A stretch of DNA of 64,000 nucleotides from Pseudodesulfovibrio alkaliphilus (GTDB lineage: Bacteria; Desulfobacterota; Desulfovibrionia; Desulfovibrionales; Desulfovibrionaceae): assembly GCF_009729555.1 (NCBI RefSeq), contig NZ_WODC01000001.1, positions 496,001 to 560,000 of the forward strand, in the 5' to 3' direction. The notes beneath the pieces were generated by a model. It saw nothing but the letters and a program-made list of their open reading frames with translations, searched no databases and had not been told where the DNA came from. A program made the position numbers and the translations under genes. Shown one piece after another: positions 58,001-64,000 of the stretch; the stretch's first letter is position 1; each line of letters opens with the position of its first letter.

Positions 58001-58113
58001 ATGGTCACCCTGTCCAGGGCCTGGGCGTCGGGAACGAAGCCCAGCCCGCTAAAGGCCGCGCCCACCGCAGTGGCGGCCGTTAGTTTGAGAAATCGTCTCC
58101 TGTTGATCTTCAT
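55066..58113 (-). CDS. fdhA: Formate dehydrogenase alpha subunit, Mo/W-bis-MGD, Cys-containing
   Basis: A 1015-residue periplasmic oxidoreductase that oxidises formate to CO2. A TAT signal is at residues 3-30 (NRRRFLKL, then a hydrophobic core). The [4Fe-4S] site is CPYCGVGC with a fourth Cys at 88. The metal-ligand position is Cys192 in ARICHSSTV, encoded by TGC, where most Desulfovibrio enzymes have selenocysteine (TGA). His193 is conserved. GAGGAG lies before the ATG at 58113; the frame is open to 58491 but overlaps a small upstream gene and has no ribosome binding site there. It is co-directional with fdhB. Confidence 0.95.
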   Translation of the reverse strand: MKINRRRFLKLTAATAVGAAFSGLGFVPDAQALDRVTMLDPKWSRQTTSICPYCGVGCGLIVNTDLKTKRAINTEGDPDHPINEGSTCAKGASIWQLAENDERPPRPRYRAPYSTEWKEVSWEWALGEIAKRVKQTRDATFAVKNAKGQVVNRCNGIASVGSAAIDNEECWAYQSILRSLGLVYIEHQARICHSSTVPALAESFGRGAMTNHWNDIANSDCVLVMGSNAAENHPISFKWVTRAMHKGAKLINLDPRFTRTSSRADLHCHIRAGTDIAILGGLIKYILDNDLIQKDYVLTHTNGSTLVGEKFGFNDGLFTGYTKNGDDQDYAGSYDKSQWAFERDANGLPRKDPSLKHPRCVINLLRKHYERYDIDTVSSVSGADKQKLLEFYKLYSATGKPDKAGTILYAMGWTQHTVGVQYIRTMAMVQLLLGNIGVAGGGVNAMRGESNVQGSTDHALLWHLLPGYLATPNAGLADYKTYIDAKTKPHLEGAKDPMSAAWWQNTPKYMASFLKAMYPAATAEQAYAWLPKAEDGKTYTWLQLFDAMSKGEFKGFFAWGMNPACGGANAGKNRKAMANLDWMVNVNIFDNETGSFWRGPGQDPKKIKTEVFFLPCAVSIEKEGSIINSGRWMQWRYEGPVPRGESKSDGHIMTELYDAIRALYEKEGGALPEPIKNLSVDMWKSGHDFDPHKVARLINGHFTRDVTIDGKTYKKGTQVPSFALLQDDGSTASGNWLYCNSYTESGNMAARRSKEQTPEQANIGLFPNWAWCWPVNRRILYNRASCDNTGKPYAPQKAVVRWDGGKWIGDVPDGGWAPGAKYAFIMQAAGLGQLYGPGREDGPFPEHYEPMETPFKAHSFSKELNNPAVLRFAREALAVADPKYPLVATTFRVTEHWQTGHMTRHTPWLLEAMPQIFVEMSEELAREKGIANGEKVMVESIRGSVWAVAMVTKRLRPLTVMGRTTHQIGLPWHFGWQMPHDGSGGDSANLLTPAVGDPNTGIPETKVFVANVRKL

Positions 58114-58139
58114 TGGTACTCCTCGTGTTGTCGGTTGTG

Positions 58140-58364
58140 TCATCTTCCGCGAATCTCGCGGCTTAGGGTGAGCAGCAGACCGTAGCCATGGACTTTGAGC
58201 GGCGGAACGGCGATCGCCTCGGGTTCGCCCTGGACGGCCCATCGGGGCCGCATGTCCAGGGCGATGACCTCCACTGCTTCCAGACTGTGCCCCAGTCCTG
58301 AAAACGGGGACGGCACGGCTGACTGCGGAGATGACGTGCCTGTTTTGCCGGTTGACAAGAACAC
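58140..58364 (-). CDS. Small conserved-looking protein upstream of fdhA, unknown function
   Basis: A 74-residue frame on the - strand that ends 26 bases before fdhA. It starts with GTG and has AAAGGAGG five bases upstream, the best ribosome binding site in this neighbourhood. The second half (VEVIALDMRPRWAVQGEPEAIAV, then LLLTLSREIRGR) looks like real protein with beta-strand character. No signal peptide or cysteine is present. I do not recognise the family; possible roles are an FDH-specific maturation or regulatory factor. Its support is the ribosome binding site, the reading frame and its operon position. Confidence 0.6.
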   Translation of the reverse strand: MFLSTGKTGTSSPQSAVPSPFSGLGHSLEAVEVIALDMRPRWAVQGEPEAIAVPPLKVHGYGLLLTLSREIRGR

Positions 58365-59026
58365 TCACACCTCCTTTGACAGTATTGAGCATCCCGCGGG
58401 AGCGGGACGTATCCGGGATTGAATGAATAAAACGCATAGAAAGGCCACCTTGGCAGACAACCCTGCGCACTGCGGGACAAACGCACTGCACCGGCTCTCA
58501 CCGAGGCAAGAAAGGAAGGGGTTACGGCGTGTTTTCGGGAAAGATTCAGCCAGCGGACCGGACTTGAAGGCGCAGGTCTAGGCCTTGCCGGTCTAGGTGA
58601 CGTCTCCCGGAGCTGGAGCCTCTGCCTGACATATCGGCGGCCTGCTCTGCGGGGCGGTGTATGAAGGGGACCAGACCTGATTCCCATGACGCACCAGTCA
58701 GAGTCGCCAGGCCATGACACGCGGCCCGAGGAACAGTCTTGTCAGGTTGTTGATGGGAATCGCTCCACGACGGAGCAGACGGGACAAGGAGGATGACAAT
58801 CGTGTGTGCTGCAGGGAATCGCAACGAGGAGGGATGCTGCATACGGTCGCCACCCCCCGACGGGCGCGGCGAGGCAGGCCACCACCTCTGGGCGGGAGAG
58901 TGGCTCCGGCAGCCGTTTTCCGTCCGCTTGTCGTGCTGTGCATCTTTGCCCGCGCTCCTTTGGCTCGACTGCACCATATGCCCCTGTCAAAGGAATGCAA
59001 ACAAGCCTATCAGTAACACGAATCGG

Positions 59027-59056
59027 CACAATTGTGCTCTTTTCGACACAATTGTG
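59027..59056. promoter_or_regulatory. Twin CACAATTGTG palindromes, 20-bp phasing
   Basis: The perfect 10-bp palindrome CACAATTGTG occurs at 59027-59036 and again at 59047-59056, with exactly 10 bases between. The centres are two helix turns apart, as for a cooperative pair of dimer sites. The regulator is unknown. It lies about 660 bases upstream of the fdh genes. Confidence 0.55.
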
Positions 59057-59125
59057 GGCAGCAAGAGAACAAAGAGGCACGGGCGAAAAGGATGATGGAG
59101 GGGAAGTGGTCGGACGGCAAACGGC

Positions 59126-59160
59126 GAGCCCCCTGCCGGGACTGAGACGGCAGGGGGCTC
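59126..59160. other. 13-bp stem hairpin in the fdh upstream region
   Basis: GAGCCCCCTGCCG (59126-59138) pairs perfectly with CGGCAGGGGGCTC (59148-59160) around a 9-base loop. There is no good T-tract on either side. It lies about 110-140 bases downstream of the expected start from the sigma-54 promoter, so it could end a short RNA or structure a leader. Confidence 0.5.
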
Positions 59161-59275
59161 TTCACAAGGGGGAGGTGTCGCGCTGCTACGCTGCTGAGAA
59201 AGTCTCGCTTCGGGCGGGTGTCGCTTGTCCGGGAGCCTCCTTCCCGACGACTTGGCCCGTATTTGAAGAGACACA

Positions 59276-59293
59276 TAGCAGAAGACGTGCCAA
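59276..59293 (-). promoter_or_regulatory. Near-consensus sigma-54 promoter, - strand
   Basis: Read on the - strand: TTGGCACGTCTTCTGCTA. GG and GC are exactly 10 bases apart, and TTGGCACG is a perfect -24 element. An imperfect inverted repeat (GAAATTG at 59308-59314, CAATTC at 59323-59328) and CTTGCACATTTGCACAAG at 59346-59363 lie upstream as possible activator sites. The first convincing - strand gene downstream is at 58364. Confidence 0.6.
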
Positions 59294-59422
59294 AATATAA
59301 AACAAATGAAATTGGAGTGTTACAATTCAAGAGAGGTGCGCCCCTTGTGCAAATGTGCAAGAAGCCACCCTGTCGCGGGGCGATGAATTGCACTTTTCGG
59401 CGTCGGCTTGGGGGGAAAACGC

Positions 59423-59454
59423 AAAAAAGCTGCCGCCGAGGAGTCGGCGGCAGC
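59423..59454 (-). terminator. Terminator of rpmB
   Basis: An 11-bp perfect stem (GCTGCCGCCGA with TCGGCGGCAGC) and 4-base loop. On the - strand it is followed by TTTTTT. Confidence 0.92.
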
Positions 59455-59481
59455 GCAAAAAGCGATGGGAAGCCCTTGCTG

Positions 59482-59694
59482 CTAGACTTCGGCCTTCTTG
59501 GCCACGGGCTTGATGATGGCGCCGTTGCGGATGCAGCGGGTGCACGCCTTGACGCTCACCACCTGACCGGACTCAAGCTGATGGCGCACCTTCTGCAAGT
59601 TGGGCATGAAGCGGCGCTTGGTCTTGATGTGGGAGTGGCTGACGTTGTGGCCGGTCTGGGGGCCCTTACCGCATATATCGCAAACCTTGGACAT
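59482..59694 (-). CDS. rpmB: 50S ribosomal protein L28
   Basis: A 70-residue protein: [38 protein letters not shown]. The two CxxC pairs mark the zinc-binding form of L28. AGGAGG lies just before the ATG at 59694. It has its own terminator and is divergent from the DUF177-rpmF operon. Confidence 0.96.
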   Translation of the reverse strand: MSKVCDICGKGPQTGHNVSHSHIKTKRRFMPNLQKVRHQLESGQVVSVKACTRCIRNGAIIKPVAKKAEV

Positions 59695-59824
59695 GGCGAC
59701 CTCCTGGGTACTCTTCAATAATCGTTGGAGATTTTTTTATCCCCGCCTCCCGGAAGGCGAGGCCCTCCATGCTGCGGGAGAAATTCTTTACCGAGTTGAA
59801 GACCAAATGGCAAGGGGTTTTTTC

Positions 59825-59852
59825 TTGACAAGGGAAAAAGTTCCCATATACG
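59825..59852 (+). promoter_or_regulatory. Sigma-70 promoter of the DUF177-rpmF-plsX operon with a spacer palindrome
   Basis: TTGACA (59825-59830) and TATACG (59847-59852) with 16 bases between. The spacer contains GGGAA-AAAG-TTCCC (59832-59845), a perfect-arm palindrome that could be a repressor site. It lies 51 bases before the first start codon. Confidence 0.6.
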
Positions 59853-59902
59853 AAGCATCGGTTGCCCGCGCCGGGATTTCCGGCCGCCGGGCGGAGGACA
59901 CG

Positions 59903-60424
59903 ATGCAGGAACATTGGATTGCCATCAGCGACATTCCCGCCCAAGGCCGGGAGATTGTCTTCGACGACCAGACGCTGTGGCGCCAGGGGTGCGACGCGTA
60001 TTCACTGAAGGTCAAGCCCGGACGGGATTTGGTGGCGGTCTTTACAGTCCTGCCTCAAGACAACGGGGCGCTGGTGCGCGGCACCCTTGAGGGCTCCGTT
60101 TTTCTGCCTTGCGACCGTTGCGCAACGGACTTCGAGTTCGCCATCGACACCAGATACGACCTGTTCGAGCAGTTGCCGGGAGGCGAGGACGAGGCGGACG
60201 AGGAGCCCCGTGTGCGCGAACAGGGAGGCGAGTTGCAGCTCGACATCGGTGCGCTTCTGTGGGAGGAGTTCGCCCTGGCCCTGCCGGTCAAACCCTTGTG
60301 CGCCGAGTCGTGCAAGGGCGTGTGCCCCGGCTGCGGGGCGGACCGCAACACCGAAGTCTGCCAGTGCAAGGCAGATGAAGGCGACGAGCGGCTTGCGGTC
60401 TTCCGCACCTTGAAGCTAAAGTAG
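59903..60424 (+). CDS. DUF177 (YceD-like) protein
   Basis: A 173-residue protein with the family's conserved GSVFLPCDRCATDFEF and the C-terminal cysteine cluster LCAESCKGVCPGCGADRN...CQC. DUF177 genes sit directly before rpmF in many bacteria and have been linked to 23S rRNA accumulation or ribosome assembly. GGAGG lies 6 bases before the ATG at 59903; the open frame begins at 59600 but crosses the promoter. Confidence 0.9.
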   Translation: MQEHWIAISDIPAQGREIVFDDQTLWRQGCDAYSLKVKPGRDLVAVFTVLPQDNGALVRGTLEGSVFLPCDRCATDFEFAIDTRYDLFEQLPGGEDEADEEPRVREQGGELQLDIGALLWEEFALALPVKPLCAESCKGVCPGCGADRNTEVCQCKADEGDERLAVFRTLKLK

Positions 60425-60503
60425 CGCTCCGGCATGTTGGCGCTTGCCAGCCGGTCCGCACTGCACTAATACGATCACAACCAGTTTTAGCGAGGTATAC
60501 ATC

Positions 60504-60683
60504 ATGGCAGTTCCCAAGAAACGGACTTCCCGCTCCCGCAAGGGCATGCGCCGCTCCCACGATCACGTGGCTGTTCCCAATGTCGTCTACTGCGAGTGCG
60601 GCGAGCCCACCCTCCCCCACCGCGCCTGTTCCGTGTGCGGCAACTACAAGGGTCGTCAGGTCGTCAGCGGCGACAATGCCTAA
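60504..60683 (+). CDS. rpmF: 50S ribosomal protein L32
   Basis: A 59-residue protein: MAVPKKRTSRSRKGMRRSHD, and a zinc-type CECGEPTLPHRACSVCG. Classical rpmF-plsX-fab layout. Its 3' end overlaps the plsX start by 8 bases. Confidence 0.97.
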   Translation: MAVPKKRTSRSRKGMRRSHDHVAVPNVVYCECGEPTLPHRACSVCGNYKGRQVVSGDNA

Positions 60684-61734
60684 CACCGGGGCGCAGACCG
60701 CTCCACGCATTGCCGTGGATGTCATGGGGGGCGATTTCGGCCCCCAGGTCGTCGTGCCTGCTGCGGTCGAGGCCGCGCGCGACGGCATTGCCGTCGTCCT
60801 GGTGGGCGATTCGGCACGCATTGAGAGTGAGCTTTCCGGGCTCAACACCGCCGGGCTGGACATCACCGTCGTGCCCGCTTCGCAGGTCGTCGAGATGGAC
60901 GACAAGCCTTCGGACGCCTTACGGCGCAAGAAGGACTCGTCCATCCAGGTGGCCTGCCGTTGCGTTACCGAGGGACGCGCCGACGGAGTGGTCAGCGCGG
61001 GAAACTCAGGAGCCACAGTGGCCTGCGGCATGTTCGTGCTCGGCCGGATCAAGGGCGTCATGCGCCCGGCCCTGGCGGGAATCATGCCCACCGAGAAGAA
61101 CCCGGTGGTGCTCATCGACGTGGGTGCCAACGTGGATTCCAAGCCCCTGCACCTGCTCCAGTTCGGCCTGATGGCCGATGTGCTTTCCCGGTGTGTGCTT
61201 GGCGTCTCCAACCCGGCCGTGGGCCTACTCTCCATCGGCGAGGAGGAGGGCAAAGGCAACGCCACCGTCCGCGATGCCTTCGAGCTGATGCGTCAGTCCG
61301 ACCTGCGTTTCATCGGCAATGTGGAAGGACGGGACATCTTTACCGGCGACGTGGATGTGGTGGTCTGCGACGGCTTTGTGGGCAATGTCGCCCTCAAGCT
61401 GTCCGAGGGGCTGGCCAAGTCCATGAGCAACATCCTGAAGAAGCAGCTCCGGTCGAGTTGGCTCTCCAGGCTGGGCACCCTGCTTTCCATCCGCGCCTTC
61501 AGGCGCTTCAAGAAGGTGGTCGATTACGCCGAGTACGGCGGTGCGCCGTTGCTCGGGCTCAAAGGTCTCGTGGTGGTCTGCCACGGCAAGTCCAACGAAC
61601 TGGCCATTGTCAACGCCATCAGAATGGCCGCCACCAGTGTGCGCAACAAAATGCACGAACACTTGGCCGAGGGGCTGGCCGCCCACAGCGGGCTGGCTGG
61701 CAAAACCGAAAAGGCTTCCAAGGACGCGGCCTGA
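60676..61734 (+). CDS. plsX: Phosphate acyltransferase PlsX
   Basis: A 352-residue enzyme that makes acyl-phosphate from acyl-ACP for phospholipid synthesis. Seen: RIAVDVMGGDFGPQVVVPAAVEA, VVSAGNSGATVACGMF, DVGANVDSKPLHLLQFGLM, NVEGRDIFTGDVDVVVCDGFVGNVALK and GAPLLGLKG. The ATG at 60676 lies inside the last codons of rpmF, so the two are coupled. Confidence 0.96.
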   Translation: MPNTGAQTAPRIAVDVMGGDFGPQVVVPAAVEAARDGIAVVLVGDSARIESELSGLNTAGLDITVVPASQVVEMDDKPSDALRRKKDSSIQVACRCVTEGRADGVVSAGNSGATVACGMFVLGRIKGVMRPALAGIMPTEKNPVVLIDVGANVDSKPLHLLQFGLMADVLSRCVLGVSNPAVGLLSIGEEEGKGNATVRDAFELMRQSDLRFIGNVEGRDIFTGDVDVVVCDGFVGNVALKLSEGLAKSMSNILKKQLRSSWLSRLGTLLSIRAFRRFKKVVDYAEYGGAPLLGLKGLVVVCHGKSNELAIVNAIRMAATSVRNKMHEHLAEGLAAHSGLAGKTEKASKDAA

Positions 61735-61813
61735 TCAGACCCACTGCGCCGAAGCGGCGGGCATCCGCCGCGCCGCTTGACCCGGGCAGACCAAACGCTT
61801 ACACCACCCACCT

Positions 61814-62803
61814 ATGCACACCAATTTCATTCTCCGGGGTTTCGGTCATTATGCGCCCGAGCGTGTGCTGACCAACGCGGACCTCGAAAAGATCGTGGAC
61901 ACCACCGACGAGTGGATCACCACCCGCACCGGCATCAAGCAGCGCCATATCGTGGCCGAGGGCGAAGCCTCGTCCGACATGGGCCTTGCGGCCGCCCGCA
62001 AGGCGTTGGCCGCCGCCAACATGGCCGCTTCGGAGCTGACGCACATCGTCTTTGCCACCTTCACGCCGGATTACCCCATCCCCTCGGCTGCCTGCGTACT
62101 TCAGGAGAAGCTCGGCGTCTCGGGACAGATGTGCCTCGACGTGCAGGCGGCCTGCTCCGGGTTTCTCTACGCCATGGAGACGGCGCGAGGCTATGTGGCC
62201 CTGAATCCGTCGGCCAGGGTGCTGGTGGTGGCCGCAGAGGTGGTCACCAGCCGGGTCAACTGGGAAGACCGCGCCACCTGCGTCCTCTTTGGCGATGCGG
62301 CGGGTGCGGCAGTGCTTACCAACGGCGACGCTGACGAAACCCCAAGAGTGGTGGACATCATGCTCGGCGCGGACGGCGGCCTGGGCGATCTGCTCACCGT
62401 GCGCGGCGGCGGTTCGGCCATCCCCTACAAGCTCGGCCAGTCTGTGGGCGAGGAGTATTTCGTCGAGTTCCAGGGGCGCGAGGTGTTCAAGCACGCCGTG
62501 CGCCAGATGACCGGCATCAGCGAGACCCTGCTCTCGCGGCACGGCCTGGCCAGCGCCGATGTGGACGTGCTCATACCCCATCAGGCCAACTGGCGCATCA
62601 TCGATGCCGTGGGCCGCAAGCTGGGGATTCCCGTGGAGCGCGTGTTTTCCAACGTGGACAGATACGGCAACACCTCGGCCGCGTCGGTGCCCGTGGCTCT
62701 GTCCGAGGCCCTGGAACTGGGTGTGATCAAGCCGGGCCACCGGGTGCTGGTTCCCACCTTTGGCGGGGGCTTCACCTGGGGCGCCATGCTGGTCCAGTTC
62801 TAA
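61814..62803 (+). CDS. fabH: 3-oxoacyl-ACP synthase III (FabH)
   Basis: A 329-residue condensing enzyme starting fatty-acid synthesis from acetyl-CoA and malonyl-ACP. The Cys-His-Asn triad is visible: QAACSGFLYA, PHQANWRIID and YGNTSAASVP. Also seen: TTDEWITTRTGIKQRHI. It lies 79 bases after plsX. Confidence 0.97.
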   Translation: MHTNFILRGFGHYAPERVLTNADLEKIVDTTDEWITTRTGIKQRHIVAEGEASSDMGLAAARKALAAANMAASELTHIVFATFTPDYPIPSAACVLQEKLGVSGQMCLDVQAACSGFLYAMETARGYVALNPSARVLVVAAEVVTSRVNWEDRATCVLFGDAAGAAVLTNGDADETPRVVDIMLGADGGLGDLLTVRGGGSAIPYKLGQSVGEEYFVEFQGREVFKHAVRQMTGISETLLSRHGLASADVDVLIPHQANWRIIDAVGRKLGIPVERVFSNVDRYGNTSAASVPVALSEALELGVIKPGHRVLVPTFGGGFTWGAMLVQF

Positions 62804-62822
62804 CGCTCCGGCACCGGCCCGG

Positions 62823-62860
62823 GTCGCGTGATCGTCACCCGCCGGTCACGCCCACGCGAC
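62823..62860. other. Hairpin after fabH
   Basis: GTCGCGTG (62823-62830) pairs with CACGCGAC (62853-62860). There is no T-tract. It may slow read-through into fabG. Confidence 0.4.
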
Positions 62861-62899
62861 AGGAAGATGGCATACCCCGGACCAAGCGGCCCCCGAGTG

Positions 62900-62927
62900 T
62901 TTGCAGTCCGGGCGGGTTTGGTATATT
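62900..62927 (+). promoter_or_regulatory. Possible promoter of fabG-acpP
   Basis: TTTGCA (62900-62905) and TATATT (62922-62927) with 16 bases between, 37 bases before the fabG start. The 160-bp gap after fabH supports an internal promoter. Confidence 0.4.
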
Positions 62928-62963
62928 GGGGGCTGACCAACGAGCTGACCATGAGGTATTTCG

Positions 62964-63707
62964 ATGAGTGATCTTCCTAAAATCGCCTTGGTTACCGGCG
63001 GTTCCCGCGGCATCGGCCGCAAGGTGGCCGAACGGCTGGCCAGTGACGGGTTCGAGGTTTTCCTGACCTATGTGAGTCGGCCCGAGGAAGCGGACAAGGT
63101 GGTGGCCGCCATCAAGGCCGAGGGCGGCAAGGCGCGGGCCTTCCGGCTCGACTCCGGCGACCGGGATGCCATTGCCGCGTTTTTCAAGGACGAGATCAAG
63201 GGCCAGGGCACCCTCGATGTGCTGGTCAACAACGCGGGCATCACCCGCGACGGCCTGATGATGCGCATGAAGGACGAGGACTGGGACACGGTCCTGCGCA
63301 TCAATCTCACCGGCTGCTTCGCCTTTCTCAAGGAAGCGTCGAGAATCATGGGCAAACAGCGCTCCGGGCGCATCATCAACATCACCAGCATCGTGGGCCA
63401 GATGGGCAACGCAGGCCAGGCCAACTACTGTGCGGCCAAGGCAGGGCTCATCGGCCTGACCAAGTCCGCCGCCCGCGAACTGGCCGGGCGCAACATCACT
63501 GTTAACGCCGTGGCCCCGGGCTTCATCCAGACCGACATGACCGATCAGCTGCCCGAGGCCGTTGTCCAGTCCATGCTCGCGCAGATTCCGCTCAATACCC
63601 TCGGGCAGTCCGAGGACATCGCCGCCGCCGTCTCCTTCCTCGCCGGGCCAGGTGCCGGATATATCACCGGCCAGGTTCTCGGGGTCAACGGCGGCATGTA
63701 TATGTAA
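62964..63707 (+). CDS. fabG: 3-oxoacyl-ACP reductase FabG
   Basis: A 247-residue short-chain dehydrogenase reducing 3-oxoacyl-ACP with NADPH. Seen: [17 protein letters not shown] (cofactor site), [14 protein letters not shown], the Ser-Tyr-Lys set [23 protein letters not shown] written here as two blocks [13 protein letters not shown] and ANYCAAKAG, and [14 protein letters not shown] precedes the ATG. Confidence 0.96.
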   Translation: MSDLPKIALVTGGSRGIGRKVAERLASDGFEVFLTYVSRPEEADKVVAAIKAEGGKARAFRLDSGDRDAIAAFFKDEIKGQGTLDVLVNNAGITRDGLMMRMKDEDWDTVLRINLTGCFAFLKEASRIMGKQRSGRIINITSIVGQMGNAGQANYCAAKAGLIGLTKSAARELAGRNITVNAVAPGFIQTDMTDQLPEAVVQSMLAQIPLNTLGQSEDIAAAVSFLAGPGAGYITGQVLGVNGGMYM

Positions 63708-63745
63708 TTGAAATAAAACAAAAAACAATCGTATTGGAGGAAAAA

Positions 63746-63982
63746 ATGTCCGAAGTAGCCGCAAAAGTCAAAGAGATCATCGTGGAGCAGCTTGGCGTGA
63801 ACGCCGAAGAAGTTGTCGATGGTGCCGCATTTGTCGAGGATCTCGGTGCGGACTCCCTGGACCTGACCGAACTGATCATGGCCATGGAAGAGGAGTTCGA
63901 CCTCGAGATCGACGACGAGCAGGCGCAGAAGATCATCAAGGTCCAGGACGCCATCGCCCACATCGAAAAGGCTGTGGGCTAA
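63746..63982 (+). CDS. acpP: Acyl carrier protein
   Basis: A 78-residue acidic protein. The phosphopantetheine-attachment Ser is in [25 protein letters not shown] lies six bases before the ATG at 63746; an in-frame ATG at 63734 would put the ribosome binding site inside the gene. It lies 38 bases after fabG. fabF usually follows and is probably just outside. Confidence 0.97.
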   Translation: MSEVAAKVKEIIVEQLGVNAEEVVDGAAFVEDLGADSLDLTELIMAMEEEFDLEIDDEQAQKIIKVQDAIAHIEKAVG

Positions 63983-64000
63983 CCCGCCCCGACCGAACGC

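Larger units (their letters stand above)
58365..59422. other. About 1.1-kb gene-free region upstream of the fdh operon
   Basis: Open frames exist on both strands but none shows sensible composition or a good ribosome binding site. It contains a sigma-54-type promoter on the - strand (59276-59293), twin palindromes (59027-59056), a 13-bp stem hairpin (59126-59160), and a repeated GGTCTAGG (58575-58582 and 58590-58597). If the sigma-54 promoter drives fdhA, the transcript has a leader of about 900 bases. The stretch near 58840-58930 on the - strand is GC-rich and could fold; I could not confirm a molybdenum-cofactor riboswitch. Confidence 0.6.

Noticed and set aside
58546-59016. Overlapping open frames on both strands in the fdh upstream region
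   Set aside because: Arg/Pro/Ser-rich, no ribosome binding sites, no conserved-looking motifs.

Overview
The window is GC-rich (the genes are dominated by C/G third positions) and looks like the chromosome of a Desulfovibrionaceae sulfate reducer of the Desulfovibrio/Pseudodesulfovibrio type. The grounds are a TAT-exported FdhA/FdhB formate dehydrogenase pair, a full dcw cluster whose FtsI carries a PASTA domain, an AmmeMemoRadiSam radical SAM enzyme, several sigma-54 elements, and the general gene style. The assignment is inference from recognised families; no database was searched. Most of the window is core housekeeping. The accessory material sits at about 9.3-12.2 kb, 38.0-39.7 kb and 58.1-59.4 kb.

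Layout. 0-8 kb: the 3' end of rpsI, a radical SAM/HD-domain pair, an incomplete ECF-type Ni/Co importer (CbiM plus a periplasmic NikL-like protein), an Rrf2 regulator with three cysteines, a hemolysin III/PAQR-type membrane protein, tRNA-Pro(UGG), an amrS-like gene and a small secreted protein. 8-16 kb: purM, an AT-rich three-gene gtr-type glycosylation cassette (GtrB-like, GtrII-like, GtrA-like), rlmD, and small regulatory or hypothetical genes (XRE, DUF3108, CBS). 16-19 kb: pyruvate kinase translationally coupled to an HD-GYP protein, divergent from the dcw cluster.

19.1-36.2 kb is the dcw cluster mraZ-rsmH-ftsL-ftsI-murE-murF-mraY-murD-ftsW-murG-murC-murB-ftsQ-ftsA-ftsZ, all on the + strand, mostly with ATGA/GTGA overlaps, and without ddl. 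Three 10-bp-phased GTGGAA-type repeats before mraZ look like the MraZ operator. A second radical SAM gene follows ftsZ; its coding signal runs upstream of any normal start codon. Next come a hairpin-rich intergenic element flanked by a 13-bp direct repeat and an AT-rich orphan HsdR_N-type nuclease-like gene.

39.8-47.9 kb, on the - strand: dCMP deaminase, ribD, ribE, a family-2 glycosyltransferase, ribBA, ribH, nusB and leuS, i.e. riboflavin synthesis followed by nusB and leuS. 48.1-52.4 kb: a ZraP-like periplasmic protein behind a sigma-54 promoter, followed by a ZraS-like sensor kinase with a Met/His-rich periplasmic segment and a GAFTGA-type sigma-54 activator. This is the best candidate for a self-contained metal-stress circuit. 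52.4-54.2 kb: an Nfu-type scaffold and gltX.

54.3-59.4 kb, - strand: fdhB, fdhA (Cys in place of the usual Sec), an apparently unreported 74-residue ORF with a strong ribosome binding site, then about 1.1 kb without convincing genes. That gap holds a near-consensus sigma-54 promoter, a twin palindrome with 20-bp phasing and several hairpins. 59.5-64 kb: rpmB, divergent from a DUF177 (YceD)-rpmF-plsX-fabH-fabG-acpP fatty-acid block.
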